Source: Candidatus Endomicrobium procryptotermitis
GTDB lineage: Bacteria > Elusimicrobiota > Endomicrobiia > Endomicrobiales > Endomicrobiaceae
Assembly: GCA_031279415.1 (NCBI GenBank)
Contig: JAITIP010000004.1
Location: forward strand, 37,766-101,765
Length of the DNA stretch: 64,000 nucleotides
Direction of reading: 5' to 3'
Shown: in pieces, positions 26,595 through 35,348 of the stretch
Numbering within the stretch: position 1 is the stretch's first letter
Layout: every line of letters begins with the position of its first letter
Program-made: the position numbers and the translations under genes
Notes under the pieces: generated by a model
Database searches by the model: none
The model's input: only the letters and a program-made list of their open reading frames with translations
Told to the model about the DNA's origin: nothing

Positions 26595-27092
26595 ATGAAA
26601 ACTTTTATTGTTTTTTTTAGTGCCGCAGTTTTTTCGTTATCGTTTTTTTGTCAAGCAGTTTATGCTCAAGGAACATACGATTTAACTTTTGAACAGATGA
26701 CCGAGGGAAAAAAATTGCGCGAAGAGTATGTAGGTGAAAAAGAAGAACTTGAGATACAGCTCCAAAAACTTATAAAAGACAGAAATATTGCGGTAAAAGA
26801 CAACAATTTTTCTCTTGTCGAACGGAGAAACAGCGAAATAAAACAGACTAGAGAAAGAATTAAAAATCTTCCACTACAGTACGCTAATCGGTTTTCCGAA
26901 ATACTGACAGAAGAACAAAAAGAGAATAAAGTAAGCGACGATTTTTACGAAAAAGAACTTGCTGCAGAAACTGCAAAAATCAAAGCCATATCGGAGAAAG
27001 AAAATCAGATAGTAAAAAAATCTTCTAAAAAAACTACGCAGCAGAACAAGCGGCCTTCAAACAAATCTTCAGCAAAAACGAAAAAAAAGTGA
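26595..27092 (+). CDS. Exported coiled-coil protein, Spy/CpxP-like
   Basis: A 165-residue protein with a signal peptide (MKTFIVFFSAAVFSL...VYAQG, cut near residue 26). The mature part is highly charged and helical; one segment reads EILTEEQKEN, which resembles the LTxxQ repeat motif of Spy/CpxP periplasmic chaperones. The last 35 residues are a Lys/Ser/Gln-rich tail. GGGG lies 5-6 nt before the ATG at 26595; a frame extension to 26547 has no support. It interrupts ilvN and ilvC, yet gaps are short, so it is probably on the same transcript. The relation to amino-acid synthesis is not evident. Confidence 0.6.
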   Translation: MKTFIVFFSAAVFSLSFFCQAVYAQGTYDLTFEQMTEGKKLREEYVGEKEELEIQLQKLIKDRNIAVKDNNFSLVERRNSEIKQTRERIKNLPLQYANRFSEILTEEQKENKVSDDFYEKELAAETAKIKAISEKENQIVKKSSKKTTQQNKRPSNKSSAKTKKK

Positions 27093-27135
27093 ATGAAATA
27101 GATTACAACAATAGCAGCATACAAGGAGAGACGAT

Positions 27136-28137
27136 ATGGAAAAGGAAGCAAAGATGTACTATGAAAATGACGCAGATTTAAATCTTTTGAAAGAAAAAAC
27201 GATTGCTGTCTTGGGATATGGCAGTCAGGGACACGCGCATGCTTTAAACCTTAAAAATTCTGGATTAAATGTTATCGTTGCGCAAAGAGAAGGTGGAGTC
27301 AATTACAAAAAAGCCGTTGAAGACGGCTGGAAACCCGTCAGCGCTGCTCAAGCGGTTGAGCAGTCGGATTGGGTGCACGTTCTTTTACCGGATGAAGTTC
27401 AGAAAAAAGTTTGGGAAGAAGATATAAAACCCAATATAAAAAAAGACGCAGTTTTAAGCTTTTCGCACGGATTTAATATTCGTTTTAAACAAATAGTTCC
27501 TACGCCGGATTTAGATGTTATAATGATAGCGCCAAAAGGTCCTGGCCATTTGGTGAGAAGACAGTATGAAGAAGGGAAAGGAGTTCCATGTTTAATTGCC
27601 GTCGAACAAAATGCAAGCGGTAAAGCGAAAGATTTGGCTCTAGGTTATGCTAAAGGAATAGGCGGAACCAGAGGAGGTGTTTTGGAAACTACTTTTGCCG
27701 AAGAGACAGAAACGGATTTGTTCGGAGAACAGGTTGTACTTTGTGGCGGGTTGGTAGAACTGATAAATTCAGGTTTTGAAACTCTCGTAGCCGCCGGATA
27801 TCAACCGGAAATCGCTTATTTTGAGTGTCTGCACGAAGTTAAGCTTATTGTTGACTTGATATTTGAAGGCGGCATAGGCAGAATGAACTATTCAATTTCC
27901 GATACTGCGGAATACGGAGAATACGTAAGTGGAAAAAGGATAATAACGGAGCAGACAAGAGAGGAAATGAAAAAAGTTCTTGCGGATATTCAGTCGGGGA
28001 AATTTGCCGACGCATGGCTTAAAGAAAATGCCCAAGGAAGACCTTTCTTTAAAAAAGAAAGAGAAAACATATCTTTACGGCTTGTAGAAAAGGTCGGAGC
28101 AAGACTTCGTTCAAAAATGTCGTGGATAAAAAAATAG
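27136..28137 (+). CDS. ilvC: Ketol-acid reductoisomerase
   Basis: A 333-residue class I enzyme that isomerises and reduces acetolactate. The Rossmann motif is GYGSQGHAH (27-35). The cofactor loop reads AQREGGVNY, lacking the serines that usually bind the NADPH 2'-phosphate; similar AQRxGGxNY loops occur in a known subgroup, and the preferred cofactor cannot be stated from sequence. Mg-binding residues in DLFGEQ and the [12 protein letters not shown] block are intact. AAGGAGAGACGAT precedes the ATG. It ends the branched-chain block. Confidence 0.96.
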   Translation: MEKEAKMYYENDADLNLLKEKTIAVLGYGSQGHAHALNLKNSGLNVIVAQREGGVNYKKAVEDGWKPVSAAQAVEQSDWVHVLLPDEVQKKVWEEDIKPNIKKDAVLSFSHGFNIRFKQIVPTPDLDVIMIAPKGPGHLVRRQYEEGKGVPCLIAVEQNASGKAKDLALGYAKGIGGTRGGVLETTFAEETETDLFGEQVVLCGGLVELINSGFETLVAAGYQPEIAYFECLHEVKLIVDLIFEGGIGRMNYSISDTAEYGEYVSGKRIITEQTREEMKKVLADIQSGKFADAWLKENAQGRPFFKKERENISLRLVEKVGARLRSKMSWIKK

Positions 28138-28206
28138 AAGGTTCATTTACATAAACTTGTTGTGTACTGCAAAATGGGCATTCTAATTGTTTTAAGGAGT
28201 TTTCAA

Positions 28207-29154
28207 TTGTTAAAGAAAATCGTATTGATATTTTTAGTGTTAGCCGTTATAGCCGCGGCTGTTTATTATTCATTTAATATTGTGATGAACTCGGTTATAC
28301 ACGTTAAAAAAGAAATAGTTCTTCCCGAACTCAGCGGAAAAAGTCTTGTCGAAGCGGTTGAAGAATTGTCGGCATTAGGACTTGGACTGAGAAAAGAAGG
28401 TGAAGAATTTAATAACAATGTTCCTCCGGGAATGGTCTTGCGCCAGGCGCCTCCCGCTGGAATGAATGTAAGAGAAGGAAAAGTTATAAAAGTCACGATA
28501 AGTCAGGGCGGAGAAATGATTTATGTCCCGGATTTGAAAGGACAGACTGTGAGAGCCGCGGATATCATTTTAAAATCTTCTTCACTTATTATAGGCGAAA
28601 TTTCCAGAAAATATTCGGTTATAAAAGAAAAAGGAATAGTTTTATCACAGGATCCGCCGGCTGGCTCGTCGGTTGATAAAGATGCGGTAATAAATCTTGT
28701 CATATCAGACGGCGTTCCTACAGAAGGAATAGTTTTAATGCCAGACTTTATAGGCCTGCAGGGAAACGATGCAAAAACATGGGCGGTCAAAATAGGAATA
28801 GCGGTTGAAATGAAAAGCGAATCTTCTTCAACGGCTCTGCCCGGAACGGTAGTAAAACAGTATCCTGACGCCGACACGGACATCTCACAGTTTGAAAGCA
28901 TAACGTTTCATGTTGCGACTGAAACAAAGACAGAAAAATCTTTAAGCGAAACAGTTTTTAACTATGCTCTCCCCAGTTCAGGTGCGAACAAACGGATACG
29001 GCTTGTTCTTGCCGATGATAATGGTGAAAAAGATATTTTAAATGCTGTCAGAAAGCCCGGAACGAAAATTTCGATTCCTTTACAGACAAAAGGAAATGCC
29101 ATTGTTAAAGTGTACATAAATAAAGTTTTTATTGAAGACATTATTGTGAACTGA
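28207..29154 (+). CDS. Membrane-anchored PASTA-repeat protein without a kinase domain
   Basis: A 315-residue protein with one N-terminal membrane helix (about 4-27) followed by three PASTA domains (about 35-103, 104-175 and 180-245; for example VPDLKGQTVRAADIIL, SQDPPAGSSVDKDAVINLVISDG) and a C-terminal beta-rich tail ending in NKVFIEDIIVN. PASTA domains usually bind peptidoglycan or muropeptides and are attached to Ser/Thr kinases or penicillin-binding proteins; here neither is present. The start is TTG at 28207: AAGGAG lies 7 nt upstream, while the GTG at 28162 lacks a site. It is followed by rpe after 1 bp, mirroring the pknB-rsgA-rpe neighbourhood of Gram-positives. Confidence 0.88.
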   Translation: MLKKIVLIFLVLAVIAAAVYYSFNIVMNSVIHVKKEIVLPELSGKSLVEAVEELSALGLGLRKEGEEFNNNVPPGMVLRQAPPAGMNVREGKVIKVTISQGGEMIYVPDLKGQTVRAADIILKSSSLIIGEISRKYSVIKEKGIVLSQDPPAGSSVDKDAVINLVISDGVPTEGIVLMPDFIGLQGNDAKTWAVKIGIAVEMKSESSSTALPGTVVKQYPDADTDISQFESITFHVATETKTEKSLSETVFNYALPSSGANKRIRLVLADDNGEKDILNAVRKPGTKISIPLQTKGNAIVKVYINKVFIEDIIVN

Positions 29155-29155
29155 A

Positions 29156-29803
29156 ATGAAAAAAATACTCGTAGCGCCTTCAATATTATCAGCCGACTTT
29201 TCAAATCTTGAAAAAGATATTGCAAGAATTTGGGAATCGGGAGCGGACTGGGTGCATATAGATGTCATGGACGGACATTTTGTGCCAAATATTACTATAG
29301 GTCCGGTAGTCGTTAAATCCGTCAGGAAAATAACAAACCTATTTTTTGACGTTCATCTTATGATAAAGAAGCCAGAAAAATATTGGAAAGAATTTCAAAA
29401 AGCAGGCGCGGATTTAATAACTTTTCACGAAGAAATCAAATCTGATAAAGAACGTCTTATAAAAGATATAAAAGATTCTGGCATAAAAGCTGGCATATCG
29501 ATAAAACCTAAAACTCCCATTTTGGAAATAAAAGAACTTTTGCCGTATCTGGATTTGGTTTTGGTTATGACCGTTGAGCCTGGTTTCGCAGGTCAGGCTT
29601 TTATGCCCGATATGCTTACGAAGATAAGCGGACTAAAAAAAATAATAGACGAAAACAAATTCGATTGTCTTATAGAAGTAGATGGCGGCATAAACGCGGA
29701 GACAGGACCAAAATGTATCGAGGCAGGAGCGGATGTTTTAGTAAGCGGGAATTATATTTTTTCATCAACAAACATTAAAGAGGCCATAAATTCTCTCCGT
29801 TAA
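29156..29803 (+). CDS. rpe: Ribulose-phosphate 3-epimerase
   Basis: A 215-residue TIM-barrel epimerase of the pentose phosphate pathway. It begins VAPSILSADFSNLEKDI, has WVHIDVMDGHFVPNITIGP (metal-binding His and Asp), VHLMI, MTVEPGFAGQ and the final EVDGGINAET block with the second catalytic Asp. It starts 1 bp after the PASTA gene stop, so translation is coupled. Confidence 0.97.
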   Translation: MKKILVAPSILSADFSNLEKDIARIWESGADWVHIDVMDGHFVPNITIGPVVVKSVRKITNLFFDVHLMIKKPEKYWKEFQKAGADLITFHEEIKSDKERLIKDIKDSGIKAGISIKPKTPILEIKELLPYLDLVLVMTVEPGFAGQAFMPDMLTKISGLKKIIDENKFDCLIEVDGGINAETGPKCIEAGADVLVSGNYIFSSTNIKEAINSLR

Positions 29804-30179
29804 TGATTTAGCACAAATAATCATAATAATGAAATAATAAATGTCTTATTTAGGCAAAAAGCAAATGATTATTTTGAATCGTCTAGAACTTTAAAGGGTT
29901 TTCCTTACAAAATACTGCCTACCCCTAAAAAAATGTACGCTTCCAAAATAATCTTTATGTAATAAGCCTTTTATAGCTCACATATACAACTTGGACGACA
30001 TATTCTTTAGTCCTGAATTAAAAGAACTAAAAGAGGAATATATCGGGAAAAAAGTCTATAGGCAAAATGGGATTTACTTTTCAGAATATAACGGAAATAA
30101 CATTTACGATTACAATGGCTCTCATTGTAACTTTTATAGAGACAATAGATATTTCCAAATATGAGTGAGGTATTTAAAC
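29804..30179 (+). other. Gap with a decayed reading frame upstream of dinD
   Basis: The plus strand from about 29993 to a TGA at 30162-30164 reads as a continuous tyrosine/asparagine-rich peptide (LDDIFFSPELKEL, then YIGKKVYRQNGIYF, then YNGNNIYDYNG). It has no ATG and no SD, and a stop closes it upstream, so it looks like the 3' end of a lost gene. The upstream 180 bp are AT-rich without clear signals. This marks the left edge of the accessory island. Confidence 0.4.
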
Positions 30180-31010
30180 ATGTCAGAATTAAAAACTCAA
30201 GACAGCCATTTTGAAAGCATTAAATTTATCGATGAAAATGGAGATGAAGGATGGTCTGCAAGAGATTTATCAATTTTAATAGGCTATGATGAGTGGCGTA
30301 ATTTTGAAAAAGTGTTAAGCAAAGCAATGATAGCATCAGAAACAGTTGGTGCCGATACAGAATACCATTTTGTTGAATCCAACAAAATGGTTACTATTGG
30401 CTCAGGAACGCAGAGAGAAGTAAAGGATTTTACATTATCTCGCTATGCCTGCTATCTGGTAATACAGAATGCAGATCCTTCAAAACCTCTTGTTTCTATA
30501 GGTCAAACATACTTTGCCATACAAACCCGTCGGCAAGAATTATCAAACAGAAACCCTGAATTAAAAGAAGATGAATTGAGGTTAAAATTAAGAAATGAGA
30601 TGAAATTTCACAATAAGCAACTTGCTGCGGCTGCCAAAGATGCCGGAGTGGAAAAGCCTTTGGATTATGCAATATTTCAAGATTATGGATATAAAGGACT
30701 TTACGGTGGATTAGGTCGTAAAGACATACATTCAAAAAAAGGTTTAAAGAAAAGTCAGGAAATTCTTGACCACATGGGCAGCACGGAACTTGCAGCAAAT
30801 CTATTCAGAGCGACACAAACAGAAGAGAAGCTAAAACGAGAAAACATTAAAGAAAAGATACAGGCAAATTACGCACACCATGAAGTAGGTAAAAAAGTAA
30901 GACAAACAATAAAGGAACTTGGCGGAACAATGCCTGAAGATTTACCGACCACAGAAAAAAGTATAAAACAGTTAGAAAGAGAAAAAACAAAAAAGCTTAA
31001 AAATAAATAG
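30180..31010 (+). CDS. dinD: DNA-damage-inducible protein D (DinD family)
   Basis: A 276-residue protein matching the DinD family: N-terminal Bro-N-like region with FIDENGDEGWSARDLSILIGYDEWRNFEKVL, DFTLSRYACYLVIQNADPSKP, then AQTYFAIQTRRQE-type text and a charged helical C-terminus ending in KKLKNK. E. coli DinD is SOS-induced and inhibits RecA strand exchange; the same function here is inferred. No LexA box could be identified upstream. The ATG at 30180 follows GTGAGG by 9 nt; a GTG at 30165 is also in frame. It has its own terminator. Confidence 0.85.
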   Translation: MSELKTQDSHFESIKFIDENGDEGWSARDLSILIGYDEWRNFEKVLSKAMIASETVGADTEYHFVESNKMVTIGSGTQREVKDFTLSRYACYLVIQNADPSKPLVSIGQTYFAIQTRRQELSNRNPELKEDELRLKLRNEMKFHNKQLAAAAKDAGVEKPLDYAIFQDYGYKGLYGGLGRKDIHSKKGLKKSQEILDHMGSTELAANLFRATQTEEKLKRENIKEKIQANYAHHEVGKKVRQTIKELGGTMPEDLPTTEKSIKQLEREKTKKLKNK

Positions 31011-31050
31011 ATTATTAGATGTTTTTAATTGGGTGAATTTCGACCAGTTT

Positions 31051-31080
31051 AAAAGAGTTGCCTAGATGCAGCTCTTTTTT
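31051..31080 (+). terminator. Terminator after dinD
   Basis: GAGTTGC (31055-31061) pairs with GCAGCTC (31068-31074) through one G-T wobble around a 6-nt loop, flanked by AAAA and followed by six T. It lies 40 bp past the dinD stop and just before the toxin-antitoxin promoter. Confidence 0.8.
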
Positions 31081-31092
31081 ATTCTAACTACA

Positions 31093-31121
31093 TTGACAAT
31101 TTGTAGCATATATACTACAAT
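31093..31121 (+). promoter_or_regulatory. Toxin-antitoxin promoter with palindromic operator
   Basis: A consensus -35 TTGACA (31093-31098) and a TACAAT -10 (31116-31121) are 17 bp apart. The spacer and -10 form a 20-bp inverted repeat, TTGTAG-N8-CTACAA (31101-31120), with a self-complementary ATATAT centre. This is how an autoregulated toxin-antitoxin operator looks: antitoxin binding would cover the -10 box. The toxin ATG is 19 bp downstream. Confidence 0.8.
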
Positions 31122-31139
31122 TATTACACAGCGGAAACA

Positions 31140-31445
31140 ATGGGATATAAAATATTAAGAACAAATTTTTATCAGAAGTGGTTTGATAGGCAGGATGATG
31201 AGGTACAGATTAGAGTAATTACTAATATTGCAAGACTACAAATAGGCAACTTCTCAAACTGTAAAGCACTGAAAAAGGGTGTATCTGAATTAAAAATAGA
31301 TTTTGGCAAAGGAATAAGAATTTATTATACGAAGAGTGGCGACACAATATTGATACTGTTGTACGGCGGCGCTGATAAAAAGCAGCAGCAGGAAGACATA
31401 GAAAAGGCAATAACAATAAAAGAATCATTAAGGGGGAAGCTATGA
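31140..31445 (+). CDS. higB-like: RelE/HigB-type toxin (addiction module killer protein)
   Basis: A 101-residue RelE/ParE superfamily protein: FYQKWFDRQDDEVQIRVITNIARLQIGNF, then GVSELKIDFGKGIRIYYTKSGDTILILLYGGADKKQQQEDIEKA. The ELKIDFGKGIRIYY and LLYGGADKKQQ blocks are characteristic of the phage-derived HigB/'killer' group, ribosome-dependent mRNA endonucleases. The toxin gene comes first and overlaps the antitoxin by 4 bp (ATGA), as in higBA. All core residues appear present, so it is probably active. Confidence 0.9.
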   Translation: MGYKILRTNFYQKWFDRQDDEVQIRVITNIARLQIGNFSNCKALKKGVSELKIDFGKGIRIYYTKSGDTILILLYGGADKKQQQEDIEKAITIKESLRGKL

Positions 31446-31789
31446 AAAAAATAACAGAAATAGACAACATAAAACTTGAAGATGCTGAAATAATAAAATC
31501 CGATGTATTTGAGGATTATGCTAAATCTTTAAGAAAAGATCCAAAGAAATTAAAGAATTATAAAAAGCACATAGTATCAGAATACAATAAAAATCATGAC
31601 ACTAATCTTCTTTTACATGGTTTAAAGATTGTAGCTATGGCTGAAGGAAAGATCTCAACTCTTGCAAAAAAAGCGAAGGTTGAAAGGACAAGCATATACA
31701 GAATGCTCTCAAAAGACGCAAATCCGTCATTCCATAACGTAATCTTATTTGCCCACACTCTCGGCATTGATTTCAAATTAACCTCTTAA
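31442..31789 (+). CDS. higA-like: HigA-type antitoxin with HTH domain
   Basis: A 115-residue protein. The N-terminal half (KLEDAEIIKSDVFEDYAKSLRKDPKKL) should contact the toxin. The C-terminal half is a Cro/C1-type helix-turn-helix (GKISTLAKKAKVERTSIYRMLSKDANPSFHNVILFAHTLGIDF), matching the 'probable addiction module antidote' group. It should bind the palindrome at 31101-31120 and repress the operon. The start overlaps the toxin stop; the integrase gene begins 1 bp after its stop, so all three may share one transcript. Confidence 0.9.
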   Translation: MKKITEIDNIKLEDAEIIKSDVFEDYAKSLRKDPKKLKNYKKHIVSEYNKNHDTNLLLHGLKIVAMAEGKISTLAKKAKVERTSIYRMLSKDANPSFHNVILFAHTLGIDFKLTS

Positions 31790-31790
31790 A

Positions 31791-32911
31791 ATGGCATATC
31801 TGACCAAGAAGCACGGCCGTAACTACATCAGAGACTACCGGAAGGAGCCGCAGCTTGATAAGAGCGGCTTTCCGATTAAGGACTTTTCCGGAAACATCAT
31901 ATACCGCAATGTGAACGTATGGATAAAATCTTCGAAGGATGATAAACTCGCCAAAATTGAACTCGGTAAATACGAAGAAGATAAGGATCGCGGCCGGATA
32001 GGTTTGGATAAAAAATATACATCCTGGCAGGATATAAAAGAAAAGTATTTAACGTACTCTAAGGACTCAAAGGCCAAAACAAGCCTAGCGCTTGATAGGC
32101 AACTATTCAAAAATATTGAAGAGTTCTACCCGGCAATCTCATCTATAAACGATTTGGATATCGCATTCGCTGAAAAGTTTTTAAACTGGCTTAAAGATGT
32201 TAAGAATAACTCAGAAGCCACGTGTAAAAGAAAAGCAACCACGCTTAAAAACATAGGCACAAAACTTATCGAATGGAACATACTGCAAATTAATCCCCTG
32301 CAGAAGTTAAAAATTAAGAAAGTGCATAAAGAAAAGGAAATAAAATACTGGCAGACCGCAGGTGACATAAACAAGGTTATTGAAGGAATTACCGGCACAT
32401 GGCGCACGATAAACTATATAGGCTTCTTTATAGGCGCAAGAATAAGCGAAATTTTGAATATTAAGTGGTCTGTGACGTGGATTTCATCAATAGCAAGATA
32501 AGAATTCAATCTAGCGGCGATTACCGGACAAAGAGCCGCAAGTTCAGGATCGTTGTAATGCCAAATGTTCTTAAAGAATATCTACTGATTTTGAAAAAAG
32601 AGCAATCGCAAAATGCTAAAATAAAAGTGAGTAACATTGTTGTATATGTGGATGGCACGCTGCCGACAATGTGCAGCGCTTCTTCATATTTAAGAAAGAG
32701 ATATAAACAGATAGGATTTGAAGGCTTTCATGCGCATTGCTTGAGACATACCTTCGCAGCACAGTATTTGAAAAAGTACAAAGACATTTACGGTCTTTCA
32801 AAAATACTCGGACATCATTCAGTTGTAATAACGGAACAATATTACGGCCACTTAGTGCCTAATTATTTTGACCAAACAATGCCCGATTTTAACCCGTTAA
32901 GTGTCTCTTAA
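31791..32911 (+). pseudogene. int: Tyrosine recombinase (phage-type integrase) broken by a frameshift
   Basis: Two frames make one integrase. The first (31791 to about 32470) gives the N-terminal SAM-like domain and the first catalytic Arg in GARISEILNIKW. The second (from about 32467 to 32911) continues DVDFINSKIRIQ and carries the HxxR box HCLRHTFA, the second His in LGHHSV and the catalytic Tyr in EQYYGHLV. Loss of one base near 32468-32472 explains the shift; the first frame otherwise runs on to TAA at 32499-32501. All catalytic residues exist but on separate peptides, so it is likely inactive. A 6-bp CGGAGA/TCTCCG hairpin at 33014-33051 is a possible attachment-site area. Confidence 0.85.
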
Positions 32912-33058
32912 ATTTCTCTTATAAAACACTAAATAGTTGTCAATATTGCCTTTATTGTTTTTTAAAATTGCAACTTTTACAGACGACAACATGAAAAGTT
33001 ATTGATTTTACAACGGAGAGAAGGTTTATATATCCTAAATCACTATCTCCGATTTGAA

Positions 33059-34168
33059 CTATTCCTTTTTTAATGTTATTACTGCAATTTCACTTGTGTT
33101 GAATAGCCTCATCGGCGGCCCCCACCAGCGCGTGCCTGAAGTTATGTACATTTTTGAGTTTTTATTTTCATATAAGCCATAATTATATTTCATAAGCCTT
33201 CTTATTATTTCTACGGGCGGTATTTGACCGGCGTGCGTATGTCCAGAAAATTGTATGATGCTTTTTCCATACTCGGATACTATATTAAAAGATTCTGGCT
33301 GATGACTCATAAAAAGAGTCGGAAGCAACGGATTAACGTCAGAAACAGCTTTTAAAATATTGGTCGGATTTCTAACCTCGGTGTCGTTTATACCCGCTAT
33401 ATTTATAATATTGTCAACCTGAACGCTTTCATTTTGGAGAATTTTTATGTTAAGCTTTTTAAACATTTCAAAAAATGCCGACAAACCCGTATAATATTCA
33501 TGATTGCCAGTCACAGCGTAAATGCCATACTTGGCTTTGAGATTGCCGAAACCGTAATCGAAAAATTTATCATTTTTATTTATATCCGTATCTATCACGT
33601 CTCCGGTTATTAGAATTATGTCAGGATTTAAGCCGTTCACTTTATCAAAAATTTTTATTATGCTTTTGGGTGACGTAAAAGTGTTAATATGCAAATCGGA
33701 AAGCTGAATGATTTTTAAAGAATTTACTGGAAGATTTGGCACTTTTACAGTTACTTCTTTTATATTCAAAATGAAAGCAACGTTTATAAGCGACCATACG
33801 ACTGAAAGAATTGACAGCGAAATTGCCGTTAAAGTAGAATAGTACCGAAAATTTTTTATTTTAAACATGAGGTTGGCCGCATTTACAAAATCATTTAAAA
33901 TGAAAAAAGTAAGAGAAATCCCCCATATGCCCACGCAGATATAGCCCAGCGGGCCAAAAACTGATATTCCAAAGAAAGCTTTCCGACTACCCATAAAAGC
34001 CAGTATGGTAAAAAGTCCCATAGCCGCTGTTACCACAAAAATATACCATTTATAAGGAGACTGCAAATTAAGTCCTGCATTTATACGCCAACATATATAA
34101 ATAAAGCCTCCGAAATAAATCAGCAAAGCCGTCATGATAAACATCGCAATCCTCCATATTGAATTCAT
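33059..34168 (-). CDS. Membrane-bound metallophosphoesterase (YaeI-like)
   Basis: A 369-residue protein with four hydrophobic segments in the first 140 residues, followed by a calcineurin-like phosphoesterase domain. Metal ligands: LSDLHIN (Asp and His), GDVIDTD (Asp), GNHEYY (Asn, His) and FSGHTHAGQ (His-x-His). This layout is that of YaeI/YkuE-type enzymes, some of which act on lipid-linked phosphates such as UDP-diacylglucosamine or release phosphatidate. The substrate here is unknown. The gap of 29 bp to the upstream gene on the same strand suggests co-transcription. Confidence 0.88.
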   Translation of the reverse strand: MNSIWRIAMFIMTALLIYFGGFIYICWRINAGLNLQSPYKWYIFVVTAAMGLFTILAFMGSRKAFFGISVFGPLGYICVGIWGISLTFFILNDFVNAANLMFKIKNFRYYSTLTAISLSILSVVWSLINVAFILNIKEVTVKVPNLPVNSLKIIQLSDLHINTFTSPKSIIKIFDKVNGLNPDIILITGDVIDTDINKNDKFFDYGFGNLKAKYGIYAVTGNHEYYTGLSAFFEMFKKLNIKILQNESVQVDNIINIAGINDTEVRNPTNILKAVSDVNPLLPTLFMSHQPESFNIVSEYGKSIIQFSGHTHAGQIPPVEIIRRLMKYNYGLYENKNSKMYITSGTRWWGPPMRLFNTSEIAVITLKKE

Positions 34169-34197
34169 ACTTTTTCTTTCATAAATTTACGTACAGC

Positions 34198-35187
34198 TCA
34201 TTTTTCTTGCTGCAATTCTTTAAAGTACTGTTTTGCAAGTTTTTCCCAGCTGTTTCTGACCATTTCTGTCAATAGAAAAGGAAAACCATTTTCATCATAT
34301 TGCGCCTGCCAGAAACCGCGGTATATTTTCCCTTTATAAATGCTGTTTCCCGAATCCATATGAAAAGGGATTGTTGCCGTAACTTCAAGTTCATACCAGT
34401 AATCTTTTTTAAACAAAGGTCTTATTTCATTTATGCGGGGTTCTTCAATATTGACAAACGGCGCAGAAAGGGAGGGTTTTTTACGAAGCATATAAATTTT
34501 TCGTTTTAGAATATCCCTTTTTCCGTCAGGTTTTGTCATTATAATTTCTTCTCCGGGTTTGCCATCAGCAAAAAAATTTCTATCTTTTATTTTTTTTAAT
34601 TCATCTCCAAAGAACCTTATTTCCGTACCTATCATGTTTACTGCCATACCGGTATTTCTTCTGCATATGTCTATTACTTTCTCAAGAGGAATATATTCAA
34701 AACCCAAAGCCTTGACTTCTTGTTTACTCACCGGCAACGCTATGGTTTTATATATTCCGGAATATAAAACGACAGCAGAAATAATATAATTATCCCCTTT
34801 ATTTATCGCATTTAAAACTTCTGTTTCGGCAAGAAGAATTCTGTCTGACTGATTATCATTCGATTGTGTTATATCTGCGGGATTTCGAATATTTTTTTCA
34901 TAAATAAATGCCGACTCTCCTCCCAAATACAATATCCCTGCCACGCTGCCGTCTTCATTTAAAACCGTGACATTTATTCTGCTTTGGTCAAGTTTGCTTT
35001 TTTCGATGTACAAAACGCCTTTATCGAAAATACTTTCATATGGATAAAAGCTAAAATCCATGTAATCGCCGCCTTTCTCTGTTTTATAATGTTTCATATA
35101 ATTAACTTCTTTGATTTGCGCATAACACAAAACGCAAATCCCGCACAGAAGAAAAAAAACAACCGCCATTTTTATTGATTTTAACAT
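34198..35187 (-). CDS. Secreted protein of unknown function
   Basis: A 329-residue protein with a signal peptide (MLKSIKMAVVFFLLCGICVLCYAQ, cut near residue 24). The rest is a soluble beta-rich protein with GVLYIEKSK, SVAGILYLGGE and a late ELEVTATIPFHMDSG segment; it ends in a lysine/glutamine-rich helix. AGGAA lies 8 nt before the ATG at 35187. I do not recognise the family. Position between a DUF4416 gene and a phosphoesterase gene, same strand, suggests a shared transcript and a cell-envelope role at most. Confidence 0.7.
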   Translation of the reverse strand: MLKSIKMAVVFFLLCGICVLCYAQIKEVNYMKHYKTEKGGDYMDFSFYPYESIFDKGVLYIEKSKLDQSRINVTVLNEDGSVAGILYLGGESAFIYEKNIRNPADITQSNDNQSDRILLAETEVLNAINKGDNYIISAVVLYSGIYKTIALPVSKQEVKALGFEYIPLEKVIDICRRNTGMAVNMIGTEIRFFGDELKKIKDRNFFADGKPGEEIIMTKPDGKRDILKRKIYMLRKKPSLSAPFVNIEEPRINEIRPLFKKDYWYELEVTATIPFHMDSGNSIYKGKIYRGFWQAQYDENGFPFLLTEMVRNSWEKLAKQYFKELQQEK

Positions 35188-35348
35188 AAATTTTTTCCTT
35201 TATTTTTAAATTTATCGCCTTGTTTTTTCTAATGTATGCAAGAGCGGCAACAGCTGACATCAGTGCGGTTGCCACAAATAAATAATATTTATGCACACTC
35301 TTAAGTTTTAATCTGAAAATTAAAAAATAGAGATACAAAAGCAATGTT

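Noticed and set aside
35102..35344. Short frame with a TM-like segment on the minus strand between DUF4416 and the secreted protein gene
   Set aside because: It starts at TTG without SD and overlaps the signal peptide of the next gene by 85 bp; probably chance.
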